Under the pieces are notes generated by a model that was not told the origin of the DNA, searched no databases, and was given only the letters and a program-made list of their open reading frames with translations. Source: an uncultured Flavobacteriaceae bacterium (GTDB taxonomy: Bacteria > Bacteroidota > Bacteroidia > Flavobacteriales > Flavobacteriaceae). Taken from it: a DNA stretch of 64,000 nt. The position numbers were made by a program, and so were the translations under genes. This document shows, piece after piece, positions 32,644-44,329 of this stretch; positions within the stretch are counted from its first letter, which is position 1, and every line of letters begins with the position of its first letter. The DNA lies in contig CAKZOO010000107.1 in assembly GCA_937136455.1 (NCBI GenBank), positions 41,071-105,070 on the forward strand, read 5' to 3'.

Positions 32644-34622
32644 TGAGTACTTCCAATCGAAATATGGTCATTCGTATCTATGTGGTCGTTGGAGGACTTC
32701 TGTTGATGAGTGCAGGAGTCATCTATCGCATGTTTACGATCCAAATGGTCGAAGGGGAACATTTTAAAAAACTTGCCGAGCAACGCAACGAACGAATGTT
32801 TGTCATCGAACCCAATCAGGGAAACCTTTATTCTGAAGATGGTTCGCTTTTGGCAACCTCGGTTTCTAAATTTGAAATCCACTGGGATGCCGTTTCGGTT
32901 TCTAATGATGATTTTAAACAAAATTTAGGAGCGCTTTCAGATTCGCTTTCCAATCTCTTGGGTAAGCCAGCTTCTTTTTATACACAAAAACTCAGAAAGG
33001 CTAAATACGATAAAAGTCGTTATGCATTTATCGCTTCTGATTTAGATTATTACGAGTATTTGAGAATTAAATCTTTTCCGCTTTTTAACAAAGGTCCCTA
33101 TAGAGGAGGAATCGTGGTGAGTCAAAAGACGGTCCGTGAACACCCCCTTGGAAAAATAGCAGAACGTTCCATAGGTTATGTGCTTAAAGATCCTGACGGT
33201 CATATCACAAGAGTAGGGTTAGAGGGTGCATTTTCAGAGTATTTAGCTGGAAAAGAAGGGAAGCGTTTAAAACAACAGATTGCAGGCGGACAGTGGAAGC
33301 CACTTGGTCTCAATAATATTGTAGAACCTCAGGATGGCTATGATGTGATTTCAACGATTGATGTCAATATTCAAGATGTAGCTCATTTTGAGCTTTTAAA
33401 GCAGCTGGAGTATTACGAAGCAGATCACGGTTCTGTAGTGGTGATGGAAACCGCAACTGGAGAAATCAAGGCCATTTCCAACCTAGGTAGAAATAGCGAA
33501 GGGAAGTACTACGAACGCCTCAATTACGCTGTTGGTGAATCGCATGAGCCTGGTTCTACCTTTAAGCTAATGACTTTAATTGCTGCTTTGGAAGACAAGG
33601 TAGTGGATACCTCGACAGTCATTGATACCGGTAATGGTAAATACAAAGTCTACAATAAAATAGTATCGGATTCCCATCGAGGAGGCTATGGAGAAATCTC
33701 TGTAGCAAAAGCGATGGAGCTTTCCTCAAATACCGCCTTTGCGAAGATTATCAATGAAAATTACAAGGAGAATCCCAATCGCTTTGTAAACCGATTGCGC
33801 AATATGAATTTGCACGAACCCCTCGGTTTAGCAATTCAAGGAGAAGGGATGCCCGTTCTTAGATCGCCAGGTGAAAAAGGCTGGTCTGGTTTATCACTGG
33901 CATGGATGTCACACGGATACGGTGTGTCGATGACTCCCTTACAGACACTTAGTTTTTACAATGCGATTGCCAACGATGGACAAATGGTGCGTCCTAGACT
34001 CATCAAAGAAGTGAAGTCGTGGAATCGCACGGTGACCAAGTTTGAAAAAGAAGTCATCAATCCTTCGATTTGTTCACAGGAAACACTTTCTAAGGTGCGA
34101 GAACTATTAAAAAATATTGTAGTAAGAGGGACGGGCTCGAAACTCTACGATCCAAAATTTTCCATGGCAGGTAAAACAGGTACGGCTCAGAAGGATTACG
34201 ACAAAGGAGATGGAGCCTTGAAATACGTTTCTTCTTTTGTGGGGTACTTTCCTGCTGAAGCTCCAAAATTTTCATGTATTGTAGTTATTCATCATCCCAA
34301 TAAAGACAAAGGTTATTACGGAGCTGATGTTTCAGGACCTGTTTTTAAGGCGATTGCACAAAAAATTTATTCCAAAACCATCTCTGAAGATGAGGTGGAT
34401 TTAAAAGTTGAAGCCTTGGCGACCAAACCTGTAATAGAGACTAAAGAAGGATTGAAAACGATGCCAAACCTCAAAGGTTGGGCTGGGATGGATGCTGTTT
34501 ACTATTTGGAAAATGCTGGAATTCAGGTAAAAGTCATCGGCAATGGAAAGGTAAAAAGACAATCCGTTAAGGCGGGAAGAACCATACAAAAGGGTCAACA
34601 AATAACCATAGAACTACTGTGA
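32643..34622 (+). CDS. ftsI: Septal peptidoglycan transpeptidase (class B PBP, FtsI)
   Basis: The 659-residue protein has one N-terminal transmembrane helix (about 10-30), a PBP dimerisation domain (about 50-215) and a transpeptidase domain (about 250-570). The active-site motifs are STFK (in EPGSTFKLM), SSN (in MELSSNTAF) and KTGT (in AGKTGTAQ). A single PASTA-like domain follows at the C-terminus (MPNLKGWAGMDAVYYLENAG). It cross-links septal peptidoglycan with FtsW. The start codon shares one base with the ftsL stop. The PASTA tail is absent from E. coli FtsI but is common in Bacteroidota. Confidence 0.95.
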   Translation: MSTSNRNMVIRIYVVVGGLLLMSAGVIYRMFTIQMVEGEHFKKLAEQRNERMFVIEPNQGNLYSEDGSLLATSVSKFEIHWDAVSVSNDDFKQNLGALSDSLSNLLGKPASFYTQKLRKAKYDKSRYAFIASDLDYYEYLRIKSFPLFNKGPYRGGIVVSQKTVREHPLGKIAERSIGYVLKDPDGHITRVGLEGAFSEYLAGKEGKRLKQQIAGGQWKPLGLNNIVEPQDGYDVISTIDVNIQDVAHFELLKQLEYYEADHGSVVVMETATGEIKAISNLGRNSEGKYYERLNYAVGESHEPGSTFKLMTLIAALEDKVVDTSTVIDTGNGKYKVYNKIVSDSHRGGYGEISVAKAMELSSNTAFAKIINENYKENPNRFVNRLRNMNLHEPLGLAIQGEGMPVLRSPGEKGWSGLSLAWMSHGYGVSMTPLQTLSFYNAIANDGQMVRPRLIKEVKSWNRTVTKFEKEVINPSICSQETLSKVRELLKNIVVRGTGSKLYDPKFSMAGKTGTAQKDYDKGDGALKYVSSFVGYFPAEAPKFSCIVVIHHPNKDKGYYGADVSGPVFKAIAQKIYSKTISEDEVDLKVEALATKPVIETKEGLKTMPNLKGWAGMDAVYYLENAGIQVKVIGNGKVKRQSVKAGRTIQKGQQITIELL

Positions 34623-36076
34623 AAAAGCTAAAAGACATCTTATTTGGAAGCTCCATTGTGTCGGTAGTCGGAACTACGGATCAGCTGATCAGTTCCCTGA
34701 CTTTTGATTCTAGAACAGTGGAACACAGGAGTTGTTTTGTTGCGATTAAAGGACTTCAAGTGGATGGCCATCAATTTATCGACAAAGCGATTGATCTAGG
34801 AGCTACTGCAATTATCTGTGAAGTAGTACCTCAGCCAAAAGAAGGAGTGAGCTATATTCAAGTAGCGAATTCTTCAGCTGCTCTAGCGGTTATGGCTTCC
34901 AATTTTTACGATCAGCCCTCTAGAGATTTAAAGCTGATCGGAATTACAGGAACCAACGGTAAAACAACCATTGCTTCATTGTTGTATGAGCTTTTTAAGG
35001 GGGCAGGATTTGGAGTAGGACTTCTTTCAACCATCAAGGTGATGGTAGGAACTAAAGAATTTAAAAGCACCCATACCACGGCTGATTCTATAACTATCAA
35101 CAGATATCTTAGAGCTATGTGTGATGCTGGGATGGAATTTTGTTTTATGGAAGTGAGTTCTCACGGGATTGCACAATCGCGTACGGATGGGCTGACTTTT
35201 TACGGTGGGGTATTTACCAATCTCACTCATGATCATCTGGATTATCACAAGAGTTTTGCAGCCTACAGAGATGTTAAAAAACAATTTTTTGATCAGTTAG
35301 GAACTAAGGCTTTCGCACTGACCAATACTGATGATAAGAACGGTGCTTACATGTTGCAAAACACCAAAGCCAAGACTTATACCTATGCGCTGAAATCCTT
35401 TGCAGATTACAACGCGAAACAATTGGAACACCACTTAGGAGGACAACTGTTGAAGATTCAAGGTAAGGAGGTTTGGACACAGCTCATCGGATCCTTTAAC
35501 GCCTATAATATCCTGGCGATCTATGCAGTCAGTGAACTCCTTGGAATGGATGAATTAGAACTGCTGCAGGGAATTAGCAAATTAGAATCCGTTAGCGGAA
35601 GGTTTGAGTATATGGTTTCACCATCCAATATCACGGCTATTGTGGATTATGCTCATACTCCTGATGCCTTAGAAAATGTCTTGGATACTATTGGTGAAAT
35701 ACGCACTAAAAACGAACAGTTGATCACCGTTGTAGGTTGTGGAGGGGATCGAGATCGAGAGAAACGACCCCTGATGGGAGCACTTGCAGCTGCTAAAAGC
35801 GATATCGCCATTTTTACCAATGACAATCCGAGAACCGAAGATCCTCAATCGATTTTAGAAGCGATGGAGGCGGGTGTTTCAGCCGAGCACACCCGAAAAG
35901 TCCTCGTGATTGCAGATCGAAAACAAGCGATCAAGACTGCTGTTCAAATGGCGCAATCGAATGATCTAATACTCGTGGCGGGTAAGGGTCATGAGACCTA
36001 TCAAGAAATCAATGGAGAACGTCATCCTTTTGACGATTTTCAACTCTTAAGTGACTTTTTAAAACCCCTAAAATAA
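34619..36076 (+). CDS. murE: UDP-MurNAc-dipeptide:meso-diaminopimelate ligase
   Basis: The 485-residue enzyme adds the third residue of the stem peptide. It contains [17 protein letters not shown], the ATP loop [30 protein letters not shown] and [12 protein letters not shown]. The D-N-P-R motif marks meso-diaminopimelate rather than lysine specificity. It starts at a GTG that overlaps the ftsI stop codon by four bases. The end lies seven bases before mraY. Confidence 0.95.
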   Translation: MKKLKDILFGSSIVSVVGTTDQLISSLTFDSRTVEHRSCFVAIKGLQVDGHQFIDKAIDLGATAIICEVVPQPKEGVSYIQVANSSAALAVMASNFYDQPSRDLKLIGITGTNGKTTIASLLYELFKGAGFGVGLLSTIKVMVGTKEFKSTHTTADSITINRYLRAMCDAGMEFCFMEVSSHGIAQSRTDGLTFYGGVFTNLTHDHLDYHKSFAAYRDVKKQFFDQLGTKAFALTNTDDKNGAYMLQNTKAKTYTYALKSFADYNAKQLEHHLGGQLLKIQGKEVWTQLIGSFNAYNILAIYAVSELLGMDELELLQGISKLESVSGRFEYMVSPSNITAIVDYAHTPDALENVLDTIGEIRTKNEQLITVVGCGGDRDREKRPLMGALAAAKSDIAIFTNDNPRTEDPQSILEAMEAGVSAEHTRKVLVIADRKQAIKTAVQMAQSNDLILVAGKGHETYQEINGERHPFDDFQLLSDFLKPLK

Positions 36077-36083
36077 GACGGAT

Positions 36084-37298
36084 ATGCTGTATTACCTCTT
36101 TGAATATTTAGAACAACAATACCAACTCCCAGGTGCTGGATTGTTTGGCTATTTGAGTTTTAGGGCTGCCTTGGCTACGATTAGCTCACTTTTAATCGCA
36201 ACAGTTTTTGGTAAACGCATTATAGGCTTCCTTCAACGTCAACAAATAGGGGAATCCATTCGAGAACTCGGTTTGGAAGGGCAATCTCAAAAAGCAGGTA
36301 CTCCAACCATGGGAGGTATCATCATTATTTTAGCAACGTTGGTGCCAGCTCTTTTATTTGCAAAAATCAAAGAAGTCTATATCATTCTCTTGATTGTGAC
36401 AACGGTTTGGATGGGAATCATCGGTTTTATCGATGACTACATCAAAACCTTTAAAAAAGACAAAGAAGGTCTCAAGGGGATCTTTAAAGTAGTAGGACAG
36501 GTCATTCTGGGACTCATTGTTGGAGCAACCCTTTATTTTCATCCAGGAGTTACCTTAAAATCCAACGAAGATTTACAGCGATCTCTGGTGGAGGAATCCT
36601 ATGTGGCACCAGAGCTCAAATCGACAGCGACGACCATCCCCTTTGTAAAAAACAACGAATTGGACTACAGTGATCTGATTGCTTGGATTGGAGATGGTGC
36701 AGCAGATTACGCTTGGCTCATCTTTATTCCTGTAGTCATCTTTATTGTGACAGCGGTTTCTAATGGTGCTAATCTCACCGATGGAATCGATGGTTTAGCA
36801 GCGGGAACATCTGCCATCATTGCCGCAACATTGGCCTTGTTTGCATGGGTGTCGGGTAACATTATTTTCTCGGATTACCTCGATGTGATGTTTATTCCAA
36901 GAGCTGGAGAACTCGTGGTGTTTATCGGTGCTTTTCTAGGAGCGCTTATCGGTTTCTTATGGTACAATACCTATCCCGCACAAGTTTTTATGGGAGATAC
37001 GGGTTCCTTGACCATTGGAGGAATTATAGCGGTAATTGCCATTATTGTACGCAAGGAATTGTTGATTCCTGTCTTGTGTGGAATCTTTTTTGCCGAGTCG
37101 CTCTCTGTGATGTTACAGGTGGGCTATTTTAAATACACTAAGAAGAAAACAGGAGTCGGAAAACGCATTTTTGCCATGGCACCATTACATCATCACTTTC
37201 AGAAAAAAGGCTATCACGAAAGCAAACTCGTGAGTCGTTTTTGGATTGTGGGAATCTTACTCGCGGTAGTCACTCTTGTTACTTTAAAACTTAGATAA
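36084..37298 (+). CDS. mraY: Phospho-MurNAc-pentapeptide transferase MraY
   Basis: The 404-residue membrane enzyme makes lipid I. It has the MraY motifs [60 protein letters not shown] and [13 protein letters not shown]. It is about 40 residues longer than E. coli MraY. The difference is an insertion at about 155-200 between two transmembrane segments ([17 protein letters not shown] and the following stretch), probably a periplasmic loop. Such an insertion occurs in Bacteroidota MraY. Confidence 0.95.
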   Translation: MLYYLFEYLEQQYQLPGAGLFGYLSFRAALATISSLLIATVFGKRIIGFLQRQQIGESIRELGLEGQSQKAGTPTMGGIIIILATLVPALLFAKIKEVYIILLIVTTVWMGIIGFIDDYIKTFKKDKEGLKGIFKVVGQVILGLIVGATLYFHPGVTLKSNEDLQRSLVEESYVAPELKSTATTIPFVKNNELDYSDLIAWIGDGAADYAWLIFIPVVIFIVTAVSNGANLTDGIDGLAAGTSAIIAATLALFAWVSGNIIFSDYLDVMFIPRAGELVVFIGAFLGALIGFLWYNTYPAQVFMGDTGSLTIGGIIAVIAIIVRKELLIPVLCGIFFAESLSVMLQVGYFKYTKKKTGVGKRIFAMAPLHHHFQKKGYHESKLVSRFWIVGILLAVVTLVTLKLR

Positions 37299-38632
37299 TG
37301 AAAACAGTTGTAGTCTTAGGAGCAGGAGAAAGCGGTGTTGGAGCAGCCTTGTTGGCAGCCGACAAAGGCTTTTTGGTGTTTGTTTCCGACAGGGGAAGCA
37401 TCGCTTCTAGCTATAAGAGTGTTTTAGAAGAGGCTGGAATTGTATTCGAAGAAGGCACTCATACAGAAGAAAAAATTTTAAGTGCGGATCTTATAGTTAA
37501 GAGTCCTGGAATACCCGATACTGTTCCTTTGATTCAAAAAGCCAACAGTAGGGGAATCAACATATGGTCTGAGATTGAATTTGCGAGTCATTATACCGAT
37601 GCTTGTCTGATTGGAATCACGGGTTCTAATGGAAAAACCACCACCACGATGCTGACGCATCACTTGTTGAGCGAAGGAGGACTGAGTGTTGGAATGGGAG
37701 GTAATATTGGAAAGAGTTTTGCGGGTCTTTTATTGGAAGATCCAAAAGCGTACTACGTATTAGAACTCAGTAGTTTTCAGTTGGATGGAATCGAACAGTT
37801 CCGACCGCATATCGCTGTGATTTGTAACATCACTCCTGATCATTTAGATCGTTACAACTACGACTTTAACGCCTATATCGAGTCTAAGTTTCGAATCACT
37901 AAAAATCAAACTAAGGAGGATTATCTCATTTACGATGCCGATGATCCAGTACTAGTGGACTATATCAACAATCATCACATCGAGGCACAATTAGTTCCTT
38001 TTTCGCTAACCCACCAATTGGAATTTGGAGCCTATTTAGAGGATCAAACAATATATATAAAAACCAATCAAAATACCATCAGCATGAAAGTAGACACACT
38101 CGCCTTAGAAGGCTTACACAATGTAAAAAACACTATGGCTGCATCGGCAGCGGCATCCTTGCTTCAGATTCGAAAAGAGAGCATCCGAAATTCGGTTCAG
38201 CACTTTCAAGGAGCGTCACACCGAATGGAAAAAGTGTTGAAAATTAATCACGTCAATTATATCAACGATTCCAAAGCCACCAATGTGAATGCGACTTTTT
38301 ACGCCTTAGAAAGTGTGAAGTCTCCAATTGTGTGGATTGTAGGTGGGGTAGACAAAGGAAATGATTACGCATCCTTAATGCCATTGGTTCGTGAAAAAGT
38401 AAAGGCGATTATTTGTCTTGGTGAAGACAATCAAAAACTCAAAACTGCTTTTGAGGGGATCGGTGAATTGTTTATTGAAACCTATGCGATGAGTGAAGCA
38501 GTGAAAGTAGCTTATAAAGTGGCAGAACGCGGAGATACAGTGTTGCTTTCTCCAGCTTGTGCAAGTTTTGACCTCTTTGAAAACTATGAGGATCGAGGAA
38601 ATCAATTTAAAGAGGCCGTAAGAAATCTATAA
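37298..38632 (+). CDS. murD: UDP-MurNAc-L-alanine:D-glutamate ligase
   Basis: The 444-residue enzyme adds D-glutamate to UDP-MurNAc-L-alanine. It has the N-terminal Rossmann-like VVLGAGESGVGAALLA, the ATP loop GITGSNGKTTTTML, ELSSFQLDGIEQF, the N-I-T-P-D-H-L-D-R-Y segment and the late SHRMEKV and INDSKATN-type motif. Its ATG overlaps the final base of mraY. Length agrees with MurD (about 440-450). Confidence 0.95.
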   Translation: MKTVVVLGAGESGVGAALLAADKGFLVFVSDRGSIASSYKSVLEEAGIVFEEGTHTEEKILSADLIVKSPGIPDTVPLIQKANSRGINIWSEIEFASHYTDACLIGITGSNGKTTTTMLTHHLLSEGGLSVGMGGNIGKSFAGLLLEDPKAYYVLELSSFQLDGIEQFRPHIAVICNITPDHLDRYNYDFNAYIESKFRITKNQTKEDYLIYDADDPVLVDYINNHHIEAQLVPFSLTHQLEFGAYLEDQTIYIKTNQNTISMKVDTLALEGLHNVKNTMAASAAASLLQIRKESIRNSVQHFQGASHRMEKVLKINHVNYINDSKATNVNATFYALESVKSPIVWIVGGVDKGNDYASLMPLVREKVKAIICLGEDNQKLKTAFEGIGELFIETYAMSEAVKVAYKVAERGDTVLLSPACASFDLFENYEDRGNQFKEAVRNL

Positions 38633-38635
38633 CAG

Positions 38636-39838
38636 ATGAGTTCCATACTAAAATACGTCTCAGGAGATAAAACCATATGGGCTATTGCAGCGCTTTTGGC
38701 CATCTACTCTTTTTTACCAGTGTACAGTTCCAGTTCTAATTTGGAATATGTAGTGGGTAATGGGACGGTTGGATACCACTTGTTCAAACACTTTTTCATG
38801 CTGGTGATTGGATTTGGTATCATGTTCTTGATTCACAAGATTCCAACACATTATTTTAGTGGACTCTCATTGATTGCAATGCCAGTAGTGGTGTTGCTAC
38901 TGATGTATACTTTAGCTCAAGGAAGCACCATTGGTGGGGCCAATGCATCGAGATGGATTCGCATTCCCTTTTTGGGAATAGGTTTTCAGACTTCGACCTT
39001 AGCCTTGGTAGTAACTATGGTTTATGTAGCTCGTTATTTGAGTATTCTTAAAAAGCAAGAAGAGAAGGTTCGTTTTTCACAAACCCTACTTCCACTTTGG
39101 TTACCAGTACTCATTGTAGTCGGTCTGATTTTTCCAGCGAACTTTTCAACGGCTGCAATGCTTTTTTCACTGGTCTTAGTATTGTGTTTTGTCGGAGGTT
39201 ATCCAATCAAACACTTGCTAGTCATCGTTTCTGCAGGAGTCTTATTTGGGCTTCTGTTTATTACAGCAGCTAAGGCTTTTCCGGATGCCTTTCCCAATAG
39301 GGTGGACACATGGGTGAGTCGAATTGAGAACTTTGGTTCAGATGAGGTGGATCCACAAGCAAATTATCAAGTAGAACGCGCGAATATCGCTATTGCAACG
39401 GGCGGACTCTTTGGAGTAGGAGCAGGAAAGAGTGTGATGAAGAATTTTTTACCACAATCGAGCTCTGATTTTATCTATGCCATTATTATTGAAGAATACG
39501 GATTGGTAGGTGGATTGTTTTTGCTTTTGACTTATCTGATGTTTTTGTTTCGAGTGATGGTGATCGCTCATAGGGCCGAAAGAAGCTTTTCAAAATTAGT
39601 AGTTCTAGGTCTTGGAATTCCATTTGTATTTCAAGCACTGATCAATATGGGGGTAGCCGTTTCACTGTTGCCTGTGACCGGACAAACGCTTCCGCTGATC
39701 AGTAGTGGAGGTACCTCAATTTGGATGAATTGTATGGCTATTGGTATTATTCTATCGGCAAGTGCTAAGAGTAGTGTGAGTAAAGAAGTTTTAGAATCTG
39801 AAAAAAATCCTTTAGAAATACTAAGTGAGCAATTATAG
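38636..39838 (+). CDS. ftsW: Septal peptidoglycan glycosyltransferase FtsW
   Basis: The 400-residue SEDS-family membrane protein has about 10 hydrophobic helices. The long loop with [15 protein letters not shown] and [24 protein letters not shown] and the late [18 protein letters not shown] are SEDS signatures. It polymerises lipid II into glycan strands at the septum together with FtsI. The end overlaps murG by 14 bases. Confidence 0.94.
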   Translation: MSSILKYVSGDKTIWAIAALLAIYSFLPVYSSSSNLEYVVGNGTVGYHLFKHFFMLVIGFGIMFLIHKIPTHYFSGLSLIAMPVVVLLLMYTLAQGSTIGGANASRWIRIPFLGIGFQTSTLALVVTMVYVARYLSILKKQEEKVRFSQTLLPLWLPVLIVVGLIFPANFSTAAMLFSLVLVLCFVGGYPIKHLLVIVSAGVLFGLLFITAAKAFPDAFPNRVDTWVSRIENFGSDEVDPQANYQVERANIAIATGGLFGVGAGKSVMKNFLPQSSSDFIYAIIIEEYGLVGGLFLLLTYLMFLFRVMVIAHRAERSFSKLVVLGLGIPFVFQALINMGVAVSLLPVTGQTLPLISSGGTSIWMNCMAIGIILSASAKSSVSKEVLESEKNPLEILSEQL

Positions 39839-40913
39839 GTTTATCATATCAGGAGGAGGAACAGGAGGACATATCTATCCTGCAATTGCGATTGGAAAAG
39901 AATTGCAGGCGCAATTTCCAGAAGCTGACTTTTTGTTTGTGGGTGCAAAGAACAAGATGGAAATGCAAAAGGTTCCCAAAGCAGGATTTAAAATTAAAGG
40001 ACTGTGGATCGCTGGTTTGCAACGACGTATAGGATTTCATTTGTTGAGTTTTCCAATCAAACTGATTTGGTCATTAGTACAGGCGAGCTTTATTCTGATG
40101 CGCTATAAACCCACACTAGTTATTGGAACAGGAGGATACGCCAGTGGACCACTCTTAAAAATGGCTGGACTCTTCGGATATCCCTATTTGATTCAAGAGC
40201 AAAATTCCTATGCAGGAAAAACCAATGTCTTACTGGCAAAAAAAGCCAAGCGAATATGTGTGGCCTATGAGCATATGGATCGTTATTTTCCAGCTGATAA
40301 AATTGCCTTTACCGGAAATCCAGTTCGAGAAGATCTCATCGATTCATTAGTAGATTCCAAAGAATCTAAAAAAGCTTTTGGCCTAGAAAATCAATTGACC
40401 CTTTTGGTATTGGGCGGTTCTCTTGGAGCTCGAAGAATTAATCAACTCATCGCAAGTCACATCGAATTCTTCAGGGCTAAAAATGTTCAATTAATCTGGC
40501 AGTGTGGAAGCTTGTATGTTAAAGAATATGAGTCCTTTGAGCAAAAAGGAGTTCGCGTCCTCGATTTTATCGAACAGATGCCCAAGGCCTATGCAGCTGC
40601 TGATTTGATCATCTCTAGATCTGGAGCGAGTACCGTTTCTGAATTAGCACTCGTTGGAAAGCCAGTTTTATTTATTCCCTCTCCAAATGTAGCTGAAGAT
40701 CATCAAACCAAAAATGCCAAATCCATAGTAGATCACAAGGCGGCATTAATGCTTTCTGAAAAAGAATTGGAACCCTCATTTGAGAGTGAAATTTCCAAAC
40801 TCATCGAAGATGAAAGTCTTAGAGCTAGTTTGGGGAAAAACATCAAAGAGTTGGCAAAGCCCCATGCGACTAAATCGATTGTTGAAGAATTAAAAAAGCT
40901 TATAACGCTATGA
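39825..40913 (+). CDS. murG: Lipid II synthase MurG
   Basis: The 362-residue enzyme transfers GlcNAc to lipid I. Signature segments are [53 protein letters not shown] and [24 protein letters not shown]. The start is a GTG inside the end of ftsW. The end overlaps murC by four bases. Length agrees with MurG (about 355-365). Confidence 0.95.
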   Translation: MSNYRFIISGGGTGGHIYPAIAIGKELQAQFPEADFLFVGAKNKMEMQKVPKAGFKIKGLWIAGLQRRIGFHLLSFPIKLIWSLVQASFILMRYKPTLVIGTGGYASGPLLKMAGLFGYPYLIQEQNSYAGKTNVLLAKKAKRICVAYEHMDRYFPADKIAFTGNPVREDLIDSLVDSKESKKAFGLENQLTLLVLGGSLGARRINQLIASHIEFFRAKNVQLIWQCGSLYVKEYESFEQKGVRVLDFIEQMPKAYAAADLIISRSGASTVSELALVGKPVLFIPSPNVAEDHQTKNAKSIVDHKAALMLSEKELEPSFESEISKLIEDESLRASLGKNIKELAKPHATKSIVEELKKLITL

Positions 40914-42253
40914 GTCTCGATCGCTACACTTCAGTTTTTTTTATCGGTATTGGTGGTATCGGAATGGCTGCATTGGTCGAGTATTTTTTAGCACAAAACA
41001 AGCAAATTGGAGGTTATGATCTCACTCCTTCTGATTTGACTAAATCATTTGAAGCTAGGGGAGTTCAGCTGTTCTACAGAGAAGACCTAGAAGGGCTTCA
41101 CTCCAATTTTAAAGATCCGAATCAATGTTTGGTGGTTTATACTCCAGCAGTACCAAAATCCAATGCTTGGATGTGTTATTACGAGAATGCTGGATTTGAT
41201 TTAAACAAGCGTTCACAGGTGCTGGGGATGATTACCCAGAACACCAAATGCTTTGCAGTTGCAGGAACTCATGGAAAAACGACAACCTCTTCCATGCTCG
41301 CTCATATCATCTCTGAAAGTGACCTGAGATTTACGGCCTTTTTAGGAGGGATTTCCAATAATTTTAATTCGAATTACTTCTCTAATGGATTTGAAAATTC
41401 AGTTGTGGAGGCAGATGAATACGACAGGTCGTTTTTGAGATTGCATCCCGACATTGCTTGTATTACCTCAACGGATGCCGATCATTTGGATATCTATGGA
41501 ACCGCAGCTGATCTAAAAAAGAGTTTTTTAGATTTTGCTTCACTGCTTCCTTCAAAAGATCGCTTAGTCGTGTGTAATGAGGTGGATTTTCCCTTTGGAA
41601 TAACTTATGGAGAAGGAGTAGCAGATTTTGAGATTCTCAATCTGCGATTTGAAGAGCTCTACAGCTATTTTGATCTAAAGGTAGAAGGGCAACACTATAA
41701 AAACATCGTTCTTCCTATGCCGGGAAAACACAATGTATACAATGCAGTGGCTGCATTTGCAATGGCCTATCTCGGTGGATTAGATCCTGTTCAAATTATC
41801 GAATCGCTCGCTGGTTTTAAAGGAGTGGCTAGGAGATTTTCTATAGAATGCATGCGATCTGATTTTGTGTTTATAGATGATTACGCACATCATCCAACGG
41901 CCATTAGAGCCATCTATCAGGCGGTAAACGATGCCTTTCCAACGCTTGAAAAAACCCTGGTGTTTCAGCCGCATCTCTTTTCGAGAACTAAAGATTTTAT
42001 GGAAGAATTTGCTGCTAGTATTTCACTGTTTGATTCGGTGGTGCTATTGCCTATTTATCCTGCAAGAGAACTGCCTATTGAAGGAATCGATTCAGAGGTA
42101 TTGCTCGATAAAATTAACACCCAAGATAAGGCGTTGGTTTTAAAAGAACAATTGGTTGAATACCTTAAAAAAAAGCCCTTAAAAATATTAATCACTTTAG
42201 GAGCTGGTGATATTGGATTGGAAGTAAAACCTATAAAAAAAGCCCTATGTTGA
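40910..42253 (+). CDS. murC: UDP-MurNAc:L-alanine ligase
   Basis: The 447-residue enzyme adds L-alanine, the first residue of the stem peptide. It shows [16 protein letters not shown], the ATP loop [38 protein letters not shown] and [14 protein letters not shown]. It overlaps murG and ftsQ by a few bases at each end. No murB or ddl gene follows it in this cluster, unlike in many other bacteria. Confidence 0.95.
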   Translation: MSLDRYTSVFFIGIGGIGMAALVEYFLAQNKQIGGYDLTPSDLTKSFEARGVQLFYREDLEGLHSNFKDPNQCLVVYTPAVPKSNAWMCYYENAGFDLNKRSQVLGMITQNTKCFAVAGTHGKTTTSSMLAHIISESDLRFTAFLGGISNNFNSNYFSNGFENSVVEADEYDRSFLRLHPDIACITSTDADHLDIYGTAADLKKSFLDFASLLPSKDRLVVCNEVDFPFGITYGEGVADFEILNLRFEELYSYFDLKVEGQHYKNIVLPMPGKHNVYNAVAAFAMAYLGGLDPVQIIESLAGFKGVARRFSIECMRSDFVFIDDYAHHPTAIRAIYQAVNDAFPTLEKTLVFQPHLFSRTKDFMEEFAASISLFDSVVLLPIYPARELPIEGIDSEVLLDKINTQDKALVLKEQLVEYLKKKPLKILITLGAGDIGLEVKPIKKALC

Positions 42254-42972
42254 GAAAAATTTGGTTAGTCCTTCAATACGTTTTGCTGCTTGTGGCAGTT
42301 CTGGGATCATTCGCCTTTTCTAATTACAGAAATGAGCTTAAAAAGCCAGAAGAATTGCGAATTAATTTTATCTCTCAGGAGAATTTGTACATCGATGAAG
42401 CGACGGTTAATAAATTGTTAATACAAAAATTTGAAGGCTCGTTGAATCAGGCAAAAGAACGATTAGTTTTGAATAGACTGGAAACTATTTTGTCTGAAAT
42501 CCCTCTCGTAGAAAGTGCTCAAGTGTATCTTACTATAGATGGGGAACTTAGGGCGGACATCGCACAAAGACAGCCCATTGCAAGGGTGGTCTCTGGAAGC
42601 GATGTGTATTATTTAGATCGTCTTGCTAAGAAGATGCCATTGTCGAAATTTCATTCGGCCAGGGTTCCTTTGATTACTGGATCAGTGAGTAAAGAAGATT
42701 TAGATAATTGTTTTGAATTGTTGAATTTCATCGATAAAGAAGCTTTTTTAAAAGATGATTTGGTTGGGATTCACATCGAAGAAAAGGGAAGGTATTCACT
42801 TCGATTAAGAGCTGAAGATTTTGAATTGTATTTGGGGTCCATTTCCGATCTACCTAATAAAATTGCAAAATTGAAAGCCTTTTACAACAAAGCAAAAAAG
42901 GATAGTATTTGGTCGCACTATCGAAGAATTGATCTCTCATATGACAATCAACTCATCGGTACAAAAAAGTAA
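42247..42972 (+). CDS. ftsQ: Cell division protein FtsQ/DivIB
   Basis: The 241-residue protein has one N-terminal transmembrane helix (about 5-25, IWLVLQYVLLLVAVLGSFAF) and a periplasmic part. A POTRA-like segment at about 38-100 ends near PLVESAQVYLTIDGELRADIAQRQPIARV, which is the typical FtsQ motif. A beta domain follows. FtsQ links FtsL/FtsB to the divisome. Position between murC and ftsA is the standard one. Confidence 0.9.
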   Translation: MLRKIWLVLQYVLLLVAVLGSFAFSNYRNELKKPEELRINFISQENLYIDEATVNKLLIQKFEGSLNQAKERLVLNRLETILSEIPLVESAQVYLTIDGELRADIAQRQPIARVVSGSDVYYLDRLAKKMPLSKFHSARVPLITGSVSKEDLDNCFELLNFIDKEAFLKDDLVGIHIEEKGRYSLRLRAEDFELYLGSISDLPNKIAKLKAFYNKAKKDSIWSHYRRIDLSYDNQLIGTKK

Positions 42973-42975
42973 ACT

Positions 42976-44295
42976 ATGAATCAGGAAAATTATTCGGTTG
43001 GATTAGATATTGGTACGACAAAGATCGTAGCCATTATTGGTCGTAAGAATGAGTATGGGAAAATTGAGGTGGTCGGTTTAGGTCGTTCTAAGAGTTTAGG
43101 AGTGCATCGAGGTGTTGTCAACAATATTACCCAAACCATACAATCCATTCAGCAAGCAGTTTCGGAAGCTGAAGCGGATGCCGGTACCAAAATTGAAAAA
43201 GTGGTTGTAGGGATTGCTGGACAGCACATTCGTTCGCTTCAACACTCCGATTATATCACAAGAGCGAATGCAGAAGAGGTGATCGACCAAGATGATCTCG
43301 ACAAGCTCAATGCTCAAGTTTACAAGCTTGTGATGCTTCCTGGTGAAGAAATCATTCACGTTTTACCTCAAGAGTATAAGGTAGATGGACAGGCTGAAAT
43401 CAGAGAACCTATCGGGATGTACGGAGGGCGATTGGAGGCTAATTTTCACGTTGTAGTGGGACAGGTTTCCTCTATTAAAAATATTGGACGTTGTGTAAAG
43501 AGTGCCGGAATAGACTTAGCAAACATTACTTTAGAACCCGTTGCGTCTGCAGATGCGGTTCTGTCTCAAGAAGAGAAAGAAGCCGGGGTTGCCATGATTG
43601 ATATCGGTGGTGGTACGACCGATTTGGCGATCTATAAAGACGGAATTATCAGACATACGGCAGTGATTCCTTTTGGTGGAAATGTCATTACTGAAGACAT
43701 CAAAGAAGGATGTTCCATCATCGAAAAACAGGCAGAACTTCTCAAAATAAAATTTGGATCGGCTTGGCCAGGGGAAAACAAAGACAATGAAATTGTTTCA
43801 ATTCCAGGTTTAAGAGGAAGAGAGCCCAAAGAAATCACTTTAAAAAATCTCTCGAGAATTATTCACGCTCGTGTCGTGGAAATCATCGAGCAGGTGTATA
43901 TGGAAATCAAGAATTACGGTCATGAGGATCAAAAGAAGAAACTCATTGCAGGAATTGTTCTTACGGGAGGTGGAAGTCAGTTAAAACATCTAAAGCAGCT
44001 CGTTGAGTATATTACTGGAATGGATACACGTATCGGTTATCCCAATGAGCATTTAGCGGGTGATTCCAATGAAGAAGTGACTTCACCGCTTTACGCTACA
44101 GGAGTTGGCTTGTTGATGAATGCGATCAACAGTCAGTCTAGAGTAGCTGTAGAGGTAGCAACTTCTGATCAAAACCAAGAAGAGGAACTAATCGAAGATA
44201 CGATTGAAGAAGTTGAAGAAAAGCCTCAAAAAACCGTTAGCTTTTTTGAGCGATGGGCAGAGAAATTTATACGTTTTTTAGACGACGCAGAATAA
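42976..44295 (+). CDS. ftsA: Cell division actin homologue FtsA
   Basis: The 439-residue protein has the actin-like ATPase fold: phosphate-1 loop VGLDIGTTKIVAII, the 1C domain, the second phosphate loop MIDIGGGTTDLAIY and the adenosine loop IVLTGGGSQLKHL. The C-terminus (TVSFFERWAEKFIRFL) is an amphipathic helix that should anchor the protein to the membrane. It tethers FtsZ filaments. It is about 20 residues longer than E. coli FtsA, with an acidic linker before the helix. Confidence 0.95.
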   Translation: MNQENYSVGLDIGTTKIVAIIGRKNEYGKIEVVGLGRSKSLGVHRGVVNNITQTIQSIQQAVSEAEADAGTKIEKVVVGIAGQHIRSLQHSDYITRANAEEVIDQDDLDKLNAQVYKLVMLPGEEIIHVLPQEYKVDGQAEIREPIGMYGGRLEANFHVVVGQVSSIKNIGRCVKSAGIDLANITLEPVASADAVLSQEEKEAGVAMIDIGGGTTDLAIYKDGIIRHTAVIPFGGNVITEDIKEGCSIIEKQAELLKIKFGSAWPGENKDNEIVSIPGLRGREPKEITLKNLSRIIHARVVEIIEQVYMEIKNYGHEDQKKKLIAGIVLTGGGSQLKHLKQLVEYITGMDTRIGYPNEHLAGDSNEEVTSPLYATGVGLLMNAINSQSRVAVEVATSDQNQEEELIEDTIEEVEEKPQKTVSFFERWAEKFIRFLDDAE

Positions 44296-44329
44296 AGACA
44301 AACCAACAAAATATCAAAAACCAATACCC